The notes: generated from the letters alone by a model not told the origin. A DNA stretch of 6,004 nucleotides from an uncultured Ruminococcus sp. (GCA_902766585.1 CACXDV010000168.1:1-6004), one strand, 5' to 3'. Shown: positions 1 to 5,610, counted from the first letter of the stretch. Program-made: numbers and translations.

Positions 1-138
1 CATCAGACTGCGATCACAGCCGCAATAGCAATAGTATCAGTAATTTTATTTATATTTGCGCTTATCTGGTTTATGACATCAGTAAAAAAACCTGATAATG
101 CACCGGAGGGACAGGATGTCACTCAGAAAACAGATTAA
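1..138 (+). CDS. C-terminal end of an unidentified membrane or surface protein (5' end outside window)
   Basis: The frame is open from the first base to a TAA at 136-138 and gives the last 45 residues of a protein. It reads as one strongly hydrophobic segment (about residues 3-27 of the visible part, rich in Ala, Ile, Val and Phe), then two lysines and a polar tail ending DVTQKTD. Such an end suits the C-terminal anchor of a sortase substrate, the C-terminal membrane helix of a second class C sortase, or a signal peptidase, all of which occur in pilus operons. No sorting motif or catalytic residue is visible, so the function cannot be assigned. It overlaps the sortase start by 23 bases, which suggests a shared transcript and translational coupling. 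Confidence 0.75.
   Translation, partial: HQTAITAAIAIVSVILFIFALIWFMTSVKKPDNAPEGQDVTQKTD
105..110 (+). promoter_or_regulatory. Ribosome binding site that decides the sortase start
   Basis: GGAGGG lies 5 bases before the ATG at 116. An in-frame ATG at 98 would place this site inside the gene and has no good Shine-Dalgarno sequence of its own. The site sits inside the end of the preceding gene, as expected for coupled translation. Confidence 0.75.
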
Positions 139-994
139 AAGACGTTTGCCTCTTGTAGGTATATTTCTCCTTTTGCTTATCGGCGTGGGAATATTCATGT
201 ATCCTATCGTGAGCAATTGGTACGGGGAATATACCGCGCATACCGAGATCTCCAATTACGACAGGGTGATCCAGGATATCGGTAATGAGGCTATTCTTAA
301 AATACAGAAGCAGGCGGATGATTATAATTCTGCGCTTGCCGATAATGATGCAAAAAAGCTTGAAGCGATAGATTATAATACTCTTCTTGCGGTTTCCGAA
401 AGTATCGCCTATATTGAGATACCGAAGATAAATGTATATCTTCCTATCTATCACGGTATGGACGATGATATACTGCAAAAGGGTATAGGACATATGGAGG
501 GCTCGTCTCTTCCGGTCGGAGGAACTTCAACTCATTCGGTTCTTGCAGGACATACCGGGCTTCCCTCGGCGAATCTTTTTACCGATCTCGATCAGCTCAA
601 AAAGGGAGATTATTTTTATATCCATGCTCTTGATAAGGTGCTGGCATATAAGATCGACCAGATAGTAACGGTTCTGCCGTTTGAGACAGAGTATACTCAG
701 ATAGAGGAAGGTAAGGACTATATTACACTTGTTACCTGCACTCCCTATGGAATAAACAGTCACAGGCTTCTTGTAAGAGGTACGAGAGTGCCGTATAAGA
801 CAATGGATATGGAGCATACAAAGCCGTGGCCTGTTGTTCATAAGGAAGAGGATACCCGCGTACCGTTCAGGACAATAGTATGGTATTCGGGACTTGCTGT
901 GGTAAGTATTACGTTAGTTCTGATATTATTTATTTTGTTTGTACCTGTTTTCCATAGAAAGAAAAAGAATACAGATCAAAAGGAGGATAACTAA
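116..994 (+). CDS. srtC: Class C (pilin-polymerising) sortase
   Basis: This is a membrane transpeptidase that cleaves the sorting motif of pilins and joins them to a lysine of the next subunit at the outer membrane face. With the ATG at 116 it is 292 residues. There is an N-terminal transmembrane helix (about 11-32), then the sortase barrel with IEIPKINVYLPIYHG, the catalytic His146 in LAGHTGLPSA, Cys208 in TLVTC and Arg217 in the downstream SHR. The His-Cys spacing (62) and Cys-Arg spacing (9) match class C enzymes. A second membrane helix (about 252-279) followed by RKKK is also a class C trait. The segment before the barrel, where class C enzymes usually carry a DPF/DPW lid over the active site, is short and has no such motif. 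The pilin gene follows after 3 bases, so it is the likely substrate. The family call is secure; the substrate is inferred. Confidence 0.95.
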   Translation: MSLRKQIKRRLPLVGIFLLLLIGVGIFMYPIVSNWYGEYTAHTEISNYDRVIQDIGNEAILKIQKQADDYNSALADNDAKKLEAIDYNTLLAVSESIAYIEIPKINVYLPIYHGMDDDILQKGIGHMEGSSLPVGGTSTHSVLAGHTGLPSANLFTDLDQLKKGDYFYIHALDKVLAYKIDQIVTVLPFETEYTQIEEGKDYITLVTCTPYGINSHRLLVRGTRVPYKTMDMEHTKPWPVVHKEEDTRVPFRTIVWYSGLAVVSITLVLILFILFVPVFHRKKKNTDQKEDN

Positions 995-997
995 ATT

Positions 998-2143
998 ATG
1001 AATACTGTTTATAAGCGCATATCATCTGTCCTGATAGTGCTTTTTCTGCTGGCCGTTTCGGCTGTGGGTATGGGCGTACCCTTGAGCGCGGATGCGGTTC
1101 AGGAAAGCGGAAACATAAGGCTGCTTCTGGAGCCGGCATTTGAAGGAGTCGGAGTCAGCCTTGTCGATATCGGTATCGTGGATAACGGTACCTTTAAGGT
1201 GAATGATACCTTTTCCCCTTCCGGAATAAGCTTTGAGGGAGTGGAAACATCAAAGCAGCTTTCCGCTGTCGCAGAAAAGGCAGTTGAATATGCAAAGGAT
1301 AATCAGCTCGAAGGCATTGTCGGCAGAGTAGATTTTGACGGCGAGATCAATTTCTATGAAGTCGGAACCGAAAAGGTTTACCTCCTTTATCAGTATGACG
1401 GCTTTGATTATGTAACAATGCAGCCGGCAATTGTAAGTGTTCCGAACCTTAATGCGGATGATCAGCTTGAATATGATATCAGTGTAACTCCTAAGTTCAC
1501 AACACTTGATGCAAGCCTGTTTCCCGCTGCACTTATACTTACAAAGCTTAACCATGACAATGACAGACTTCCCGGCGCAGTATTTTCTTTCTGGAGAAAG
1601 GTATATTATACCGATCTGACTAAGGAAAAGAAGTCTGAATATGAATACGGCGAGGACGAAGGCGGTTATTACTACTGGAAAAAGCATTTTGACATGGAAA
1701 CGGATGAAAACGGTCAGATAGCGCTTAAGGATGTTGCTTACGGTACCTATCGTTTCGTTGAGGAAAAGGCACCCAAGGGCTATGCGGTTGATCCCACTCC
1801 GCATGAATTTGTGCTTGACACTCATGCAGAATTAAAGGTTGAAAACGGTATGTATGTTCCGGCATCAGGAAAGGTAATGGAGCTTACCGTAATAAACAAG
1901 CCGATTTCCGATAACAGCTCCAGACCGTCAAAGGAGCCTGATGAGTCCGATGTCAGCGACAGTGACGGACCGAATACAGGAAACGGCGGAGCAGGCGGAG
2001 AGGATGACGATAATCCCGGACACGCTCAGCTTACCGGCGATGATATGACGAAATATATCATTATCGGCGCAATAGTTGGAGTTTCCTTTGTAGTAGTTAT
2101 TCTTTTCTTCATACTCGGCGGAAAGAAAAAGAAGGATAAATAA
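998..2143 (+). CDS. Pilin-like surface protein with CnaB/SpaA domain and C-terminal sorting signal
   Basis: This is a 381-residue secreted protein, probably a pilus subunit or pilus-associated surface protein. A signal peptide covers about 1-33 (likely cut after SADA). Residues about 38-150 resemble the N-terminal domain of SpaA-type pilins and end in the typical QPAIVSVP. YDISVTPK (159-166) resembles the pilin motif, making Lys166 the candidate cross-linking lysine. A CnaB domain spans about 177-300, with Lys183 in LTKLN and the E-box YRFVEEKAPKGY (Glu255) as the likely internal isopeptide pair. An acidic, Ser/Gly-rich linker (303-343) leads to AQLTGDD (an LPXTG-like motif, 343-349), a hydrophobic helix (about 353-373) and KKKK. 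The ribosome site AAAAGGAGG (978-986) lies in the end of the sortase gene, 11 bases before the ATG. It could be the backbone or a minor pilin. Its small size and weak pilin motif leave this open. Confidence 0.85.
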   Translation: MNTVYKRISSVLIVLFLLAVSAVGMGVPLSADAVQESGNIRLLLEPAFEGVGVSLVDIGIVDNGTFKVNDTFSPSGISFEGVETSKQLSAVAEKAVEYAKDNQLEGIVGRVDFDGEINFYEVGTEKVYLLYQYDGFDYVTMQPAIVSVPNLNADDQLEYDISVTPKFTTLDASLFPAALILTKLNHDNDRLPGAVFSFWRKVYYTDLTKEKKSEYEYGEDEGGYYYWKKHFDMETDENGQIALKDVAYGTYRFVEEKAPKGYAVDPTPHEFVLDTHAELKVENGMYVPASGKVMELTVINKPISDNSSRPSKEPDESDVSDSDGPNTGNGGAGGEDDDNPGHAQLTGDDMTKYIIIGAIVGVSFVVVILFFILGGKKKKDK

Positions 2144-2148
2144 AAAAT

Positions 2149-2181
2149 AAGCTGTCACGCTTCTGTGTGGCAGCTTTTTTT
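2149..2181. terminator. Intrinsic terminator of the pilus operon, probably bidirectional
   Basis: A 12-bp stem (2149-2160 with 2165-2176, two G-U pairs) closes a TTCT loop, and the T run continues to 2181 on the + strand. The stop codon of the pilin gene is 5 bases upstream. On the opposite strand the same stem is followed by ATTTTTTA (2141-2148 read in reverse), so it could also stop read-through from the convergent gene. Confidence 0.9.
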
Positions 2182-2190
2182 GTGGTTTAT

Positions 2191-2228
2191 AAAAAATCAG
2201 GCTGCCGCATCATAATGATACGGCAGCC
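2191..2228 (-). terminator. Intrinsic terminator of the - strand membrane protein gene
   Basis: GGCTGCCG (2200-2207) pairs with CGGCAGCC (2221-2228), extended inward by four more pairs after one mismatch. On the - strand the stem is followed by TGATTTTTTAT (six T at 2191-2196). It begins 9 bases after the stop codon. A smaller hairpin, AGGCTT/AAGCCT at 2230-2245, overlaps the stop codon and precedes it. Confidence 0.9.
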
Positions 2229-2237
2229 AAGGCTTTA

Positions 2238-2708
2238 TTAAGCCTGATATGCTCTCTTTTTAGCTTTGCTTCTTGCTACTAACAGAACGATGAATATTAT
2301 CAGGAATATTACTCCGAGTCCTCCTAAGACACCTGCTACGATAGAGAAAATAAAGCCGAACTTCATCATTGTTGCAGTTGTGGGAGAAGAAGCGGAAACA
2401 AGGATCTTGATGCTGTCGCCCTCTTTGATGCTGCTGGGGTTAACAACGCCTTCGAGCTTGACGTTTTTGTAGTTCTCGCCCTTAAAATCGTAGTTGACAA
2501 AAATCTCGTAATTAGAAGATTTTTTTTCTTTTACAACATTTATTGTCTGAACTGTAGCGTTGATTTCCTGAGCGTCCTTGTACCTGTCATCGACAGCTTG
2601 TCCGATAACAAAAAAGATAATGCCTATAGCAATATTGATAACCGCAACGATACACATAAATATCGAAACGATTGTCAGTATTGTGGTTTTTGCGCTTATT
2701 GATGCCAT
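2238..2708 (-). CDS. Small two-helix membrane protein, DUF3592-like
   Basis: This is a 156-residue protein of unknown function. It has two membrane helices (about 9-37 and 116-145) flanking an outer domain of about 75 residues, and a basic C-terminal tail (RSKAKKR). The outer domain has the DUF3592 pattern: an ATVQTI strand, then YEIFVNYDFKGENY, then an EGDSIKILVSASSP turn comparable to the family's 'G-D-x-V-x-V-x-Y-x-P' region, and a second helix after it. The family assignment rests on this layout only and needs a profile search. AGGAGG (2716-2721 read in reverse) lies 7 bases before the ATG, separated by a run of seven T. It is transcribed alone, convergent to the pilus operon and divergent from the amylase. 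The sequence suggests no link to either. Confidence 0.85.
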   Translation of the reverse strand: MASISAKTTILTIVSIFMCIVAVINIAIGIIFFVIGQAVDDRYKDAQEINATVQTINVVKEKKSSNYEIFVNYDFKGENYKNVKLEGVVNPSSIKEGDSIKILVSASSPTTATMMKFGFIFSIVAGVLGGLGVIFLIIFIVLLVARSKAKKRAYQA

Positions 2709-2746
2709 AAAAAAACCTCCTGAAAAATATTATTTTTTACAACGCC

Positions 2747-2775
2747 ATTATAGCATTTACTGTTTCCAATGTCAC
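2747..2775 (-). promoter_or_regulatory. Sigma-70/SigA-type promoter of the DUF3592-like gene
   Basis: Reading the - strand, GTGACA (2770-2775, one mismatch to TTGACA) is followed after exactly 17 bases by a perfect TATAAT (2747-2752). Transcription would start near 2740, leaving a leader of about 31 bases before the ATG. Confidence 0.85.
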
Positions 2776-2873
2776 GATAAAAAATTGAAAAGCCCGCAGG
2801 AAAATAATAATTTTGTAGCTTTATACATTAATGAAAAAAATAATAATCTTATATTGTTTATTTAGCGGATAAA

Positions 2874-2892
2874 AATTGATTCCGAAGCAATT
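2874..2892. repeat. Operator-like dyad
   Basis: AATTGATTC and GAAGCAATT flank a single C and are inverted copies with one mismatched pair out of nine. The size and symmetry fit a dimeric repressor or activator site, but no matching regulator is encoded in the window. Confidence 0.4.
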
Positions 2893-2935
2893 AAGCATAT
2901 CTGACAAATGTTTTGCATATGTTCTGTACTTAATA

Positions 2936-2960
2936 AACAAAAAACGGCGCGTTTTGTGTT
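2936..2960. repeat. Operator-like dyad next to a candidate promoter
   Basis: AACAAAAAACG and CGTTTTGTGTT flank a GCG centre and match as inverted copies at 10 of 11 positions. The G+C centre stands out in an otherwise A/T-rich stretch. LacI/MalR-type regulators of sugar genes bind dyads with AAACG...CGTTT arms, but usually without a 3-base spacer, so the assignment to that family is only a suggestion. The right arm touches the candidate -35 box at 2960. Confidence 0.45.
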
Positions 2961-2988
2961 TGCTTGCACAAATACACTATCCTATAAT
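2960..2988 (+). promoter_or_regulatory. Possible distal promoter toward the amylase
   Basis: A perfect TATAAT at 2983-2988 stands 17 bases after TTGCTT (2960-2965), which keeps only the TTG of the -35 consensus. If used, it would give the amylase a leader of about 170 bases. In AT-rich DNA such a match can be chance. Confidence 0.3.
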
Positions 2989-3060
2989 TGGTAATAATGC
3001 TAAAAATGCATGGATTTGTATTTATATAAAGAAAAAAATCAAAAACTATGATAATTTCAA

Positions 3061-3089
3061 TTGAAAAATAAAACAAAAAATGCTAAAAT
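3061..3089 (+). promoter_or_regulatory. Main promoter of the amylase gene
   Basis: TTGAAA (3061-3066, one mismatch) and TAAAAT (3084-3089, one mismatch) are 17 bases apart, and TGC directly before the -10 box makes it an extended -10 promoter. Transcription would begin near 3096, giving a leader of about 66 bases that opens with the stem-loop at 3103-3135. Confidence 0.75.
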
Positions 3090-3102
3090 GATATGTATAT
3101 AG

Positions 3103-3135
3103 GTGACTTTGCAGAGTGAAAGCTCTGCCCGTCGC
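3103..3135 (+). promoter_or_regulatory. GAAA-capped stem-loop in the amylase 5' UTR
   Basis: GTGAC (3103-3107) pairs with GTCGC (3131-3135, one G-U). After a small internal loop (TTT against CC), GCAGAG (3111-3116) pairs with CTCTGC (3123-3128), and a U-G pair closes a GAAA tetraloop (3118-3121). It begins about 7 bases after the inferred transcript start and ends 10 bases before the ribosome site. It may stabilise the 5' end of the mRNA or act in regulation. It does not match any riboswitch I recognise, and no T run follows, so it is not a terminator. Confidence 0.6.
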
Positions 3136-3145
3136 AAATTTAATC

Positions 3146-3150
3146 AGGAG
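3146..3150 (+). promoter_or_regulatory. Ribosome binding site supporting a GTG start
   Basis: AGGAG lies 11 bases before the GTG at 3162. That start gives a complete signal peptide with a basic front (RKFRRR). The first in-frame ATG (3189) would remove this basic segment and has no ribosome site. Confidence 0.7.
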
Positions 3151-3161
3151 TGTGATACACA

Positions 3162-5558
3162 GTGGATAACAGAAAATTTCGCAGAAGAATGCTTGCGCTT
3201 GCACTTACTGCTGCAATGACTGCTGCTATGGCGGGTTCGATGGCTGTATCAGGTATTGATACGGATATTGCCGAAAGCTATGGTCTTGCAGATTCTATTC
3301 AGGAAGGAACTATCCTTCACTGCTTTGACTGGAAGTATTCAGATATAAAGGCTGAGCTTCCCAATATTGCAAAGGCAGGCTTTACTTCTATTCAGACCTC
3401 ACCTGCACAGGGCGGTCCCAATTCGGGTGTATGGTACTGGCTCTATCAGCCGCTTGGATTCAGTGTTAAGACAAGCGATATCGGTACAAAGGAAGAGCTT
3501 GCAGAGCTTTGTGCGGCTGCTGAGGAGTACGGTATCAATATTATCGTTGACGTAGTAGCAAACCACCTCGCAGGCAATAACAGAAAACAGCTTGATGAGC
3601 CCTTTGGTGAGGATGCTTACTGGCACAACGGCAAAAACAGCATTTCCTACAGCTCAAGAGAAAGCATTACCCATGATAACCTCGGAGAATACGGCGATAT
3701 CAATTCTGAAAATCAGACAGTAATTGATGCGGCTGTGAATTATGTTGGTGAGCTTAAAGAGCTTGGCGTTGACGGTATTCGCTGGGATGCGGCAAAGCAT
3801 ATCGGACTTCCGAGTGAGGAATGTGGCTTCTGGTCTGCTGTAACCGACAATGACCTTTATCATTACGGTGAGATACTTGATGTTCCCGTTTCCGGTGATT
3901 CTGCTGTTGCTCTTATGAATGAGTATACCCAATACATGAATGTTACCGATAACAGATACGGCAATACTCTCAGAGGCAGCTTCAACAGCGGAAAAGCTCC
4001 CACTATCAGCGGAAGCTGGACAAATGACGGCATTTCGCCCGATAAGCTTGTATACTGGGGCGAGAGCCACGATACATATGCTAACGAAAAGGGTAAAGAA
4101 TCAAACGGTGTTGAACAGAATATAATTGACAGAGCATATGCAGTTGCTGCTGCTCGTGCAGATTCTACAGCACTTTATCTTTCACGTCCTCTTAACTCCA
4201 TACCCGATCAGATGATGGCAGGCAAGAAGGGCAGTATGCACTTCACTGCTCCTGAGGTCGCAGCAGTAAACCACTTCCATAATGCAGCATCAGATGCTGA
4301 AGATTTCTATGGCGTTAATGATAATGTATCAGTTGTAGTACGTCAGGATGTAGGCGCTGTTATCGTTCTCGGTGAGGGCGCAGATAAGGAAGTAACTGTT
4401 GAGAATATCAACTCTGCTGTTCCCGCAGGTGAATATTTTGATGAGGTTTCAGGCAACAGCTTTACTGTTACCGAGAAACAGATCACAGGTAAGGTAGGCA
4501 GCAGCGGTATCGCAGTTGTTTATGATTCAAAGTTCAATTTCAGAGTTGAAGCTTCACCTGAGACAGGTACAGCCTTTGATGATAAGCTTTATGTAACTCT
4601 CAGATGCTTTGGCACACAGACTGCAGAATATAATCTCAGCTATGAGGATGGATATCATCAGTTCAATGACGGCGATGTAATTACTATCGGTGAAAATGTA
4701 GAACCCGGTACTTCAATCACTCTTACTGTCAAAGGTACAGATGAAGCAGGAAAAATGTGTTCTGCTGAGTATGTTTATACAAAGAATGTAGTTAAGGAAC
4801 TTCCCAAGCTCTCCAAGGGCGGCGTTATCTTCAATAACGATACTGAAAATTGGGATAAGGTATTTGTATGGGTATATGATGAGAGAACAACTCCCGGCGT
4901 AACAGTTACCAATGTAGAGAAGTGGCCCGGCGCTGAAATGAAAGCAGAAGATGATAACCTCTTTACATATGAGTTCCCGGATGATTTCGATGGCTGCAAG
5001 AATATTATGATCATCTTCAATAACGGTTCAGGCAGTCAGCTTCCCGCAAAGGATGGTTTCCTCAACGATTATAATGTAGTAGGATTCTATAACGGCGGCG
5101 AGACACTTGAAGTTGTACAGACATTCAATAGCCAGGATGATTCCGGTAACAATGATGACAACGGCAACGGCAACGATGACAATGGCAGCGGCAACGATGA
5201 CAATGGCAATGTCAACGGTAACGATGACAATGGCAGCGGCAATGTTGACAACGGCAACAACAATGTTGATCCCGGCAACAACAATGCTAACCCCGGCAAC
5301 AACAATGCTAACCCCGGCAATAACAATGCTAACCCCGGCAACAACAATGCTAACCCCGGCAACAACAATGCTAACCCCGGCAACAACAATGCTAACCCCG
5401 GCAATAATAATGTAACCCCCGGCAATAACAATACAAATACCGGCAACGGTACGGTAAATACATCTGATTCAGCTCCTCTTGCAATACTGATGACACTGGC
5501 TGCAGTTTCAGCGTTTGGTATTATAGCTGCAAGAAAAAAAGAAACAGATGAGAAATGA
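3162..5558 (+). CDS. Secreted, probably surface-anchored GH13_28 alpha-amylase with CBM26
   Basis: An endo-acting alpha-amylase that cuts alpha-1,4 links in starch outside the cell; 798 residues from a GTG start. A signal peptide covers about 1-28. The catalytic domain (about 49-375) has the GH13 regions DVVANH (130-135), GIRWDAAKH with nucleophile Asp209, YGEIL with acid/base Glu237, and ESHD with Asp304. ILHCFDW, QTSP, WYWLYQP and AAAEEYGI match Bacillus subtilis AmyE closely, placing it in subfamily GH13_28. Then follow a C-domain (about 380-455), an Ig-like module (459-541), and a CBM26 starch-binding module (about 552-652, with Trp564, Trp570, WPG at 588-590 and IIFNNGSG), all colinear with AmyE. 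AmyE has no counterpart to the repeat linker (659-765) or to the tail: VNTSDSAP, a hydrophobic helix (about 772-790), then RKK. That tail looks like a degenerate sorting signal, so display on the cell wall is likely. It has its own promoter and terminator. Region II has Trp208 where AmyE has Phe. Confidence 0.96.
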   Translation: MDNRKFRRRMLALALTAAMTAAMAGSMAVSGIDTDIAESYGLADSIQEGTILHCFDWKYSDIKAELPNIAKAGFTSIQTSPAQGGPNSGVWYWLYQPLGFSVKTSDIGTKEELAELCAAAEEYGINIIVDVVANHLAGNNRKQLDEPFGEDAYWHNGKNSISYSSRESITHDNLGEYGDINSENQTVIDAAVNYVGELKELGVDGIRWDAAKHIGLPSEECGFWSAVTDNDLYHYGEILDVPVSGDSAVALMNEYTQYMNVTDNRYGNTLRGSFNSGKAPTISGSWTNDGISPDKLVYWGESHDTYANEKGKESNGVEQNIIDRAYAVAAARADSTALYLSRPLNSIPDQMMAGKKGSMHFTAPEVAAVNHFHNAASDAEDFYGVNDNVSVVVRQDVGAVIVLGEGADKEVTVENINSAVPAGEYFDEVSGNSFTVTEKQITGKVGSSGIAVVYDSKFNFRVEASPETGTAFDDKLYVTLRCFGTQTAEYNLSYEDGYHQFNDGDVITIGENVEPGTSITLTVKGTDEAGKMCSAEYVYTKNVVKELPKLSKGGVIFNNDTENWDKVFVWVYDERTTPGVTVTNVEKWPGAEMKAEDDNLFTYEFPDDFDGCKNIMIIFNNGSGSQLPAKDGFLNDYNVVGFYNGGETLEVVQTFNSQDDSGNNDDNGNGNDDNGSGNDDNGNVNGNDDNGSGNVDNGNNNVDPGNNNANPGNNNANPGNNNANPGNNNANPGNNNANPGNNNANPGNNNVTPGNNNTNTGNGTVNTSDSAPLAILMTLAAVSAFGIIAARKKETDEK
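5136..5264 (+). repeat. Imperfect Asn/Asp/Gly repeat in the amylase linker
   Basis: The segment coding residues 659-701 repeats an NDDNG core with G/S/N/V spacers at 18- to 24-base intervals, for example NDDNGSG at two places. At DNA level the core is AACGATGACAATGGC. It encodes an acidic, flexible first half of the linker, distinct from the proline-bearing second half. Confidence 0.85.
5265..5432 (+). repeat. Eight tandem 21-base repeats coding (A/V)(N/D/T)PGNNN
   Basis: Eight units of exactly 21 bases encode residues 702-757. The six middle units all encode ANPGNNN and are nearly identical in DNA (GCT AAC CCC GGC AAY AAY AAT); the outer units (VDPGNNN, VTPGNNN) have diverged. Because synonymous positions are also conserved, recent duplication or slippage is likely, and the copy number may vary between strains. 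The peptide would be an extended spacer lifting the enzyme off the cell surface. Confidence 0.95.
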
Positions 5559-5569
5559 TAACTAAATAT

Positions 5570-5609
5570 GTGGCAGCTGCATTTCTGTCTGCAGCTGCCG
5601 CTTATTTTC
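5570..5609 (+). terminator. Intrinsic terminator of the amylase gene
   Basis: A 12-bp stem (5570-5581 with 5590-5601, one G-U pair and a perfect 10-bp core GGCAGCTGCA) encloses an 8-base loop and is followed by TTATTTT. It starts 12 bases after the stop codon. The T tract is interrupted by one A, so efficiency may be moderate. Confidence 0.85.
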
Positions 5610-5610
5610 A

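Larger units (their letters stand above)
2776..3060. other. AT-rich divergent intergenic region without a convincing gene
   Basis: This is the upstream part of the 453-base gap between the divergent DUF3592-like and amylase genes. It is dense in A and T runs on both strands. Short open frames here, such as one from a TTG at 2876 to 3064, have no ribosome site and an unnatural composition, so they are not called. What it does hold is two operator-like dyads (2874-2892, 2936-2960) and one weak extra promoter candidate (2960-2988), listed separately. No tRNA or known riboswitch is recognised. Confidence 0.7.

Noticed and set aside
98..115. Upstream in-frame ATG at 98 as the sortase start
   Set aside because: The GGAGGG ribosome site lies downstream of it and is well placed for the ATG at 116.
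2578..2865. Open frame on the + strand over the DUF3592-like gene start
   Set aside because: It overlaps a well supported - strand gene and its promoter and shows no ribosome site or domain.
2876..3064. Open frame of about 62 codons in the intergenic region
   Set aside because: It starts at TTG, has no ribosome site, and its composition only reflects A/T-rich DNA.
2997..3090. Near-repeat ATGCTAAAA(A)TG at 2997 and 3080 as paired regulatory sites
   Set aside because: The second copy is explained by the -10 box; the first lacks a -35 partner, and such matches are expected in AT-rich DNA.
3103..3135. A known riboswitch class (c-di-GMP, preQ1, guanidine, SAM) in the amylase leader
   Set aside because: The leader is only about 66 bases and lacks the conserved core sequences of those classes; only a simple stem-loop is supported.
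5136..5432. CRISPR array or other spacer-bearing repeat
   Set aside because: The units are direct head-to-tail 21-base codon repeats without unique spacers and keep the amylase frame.
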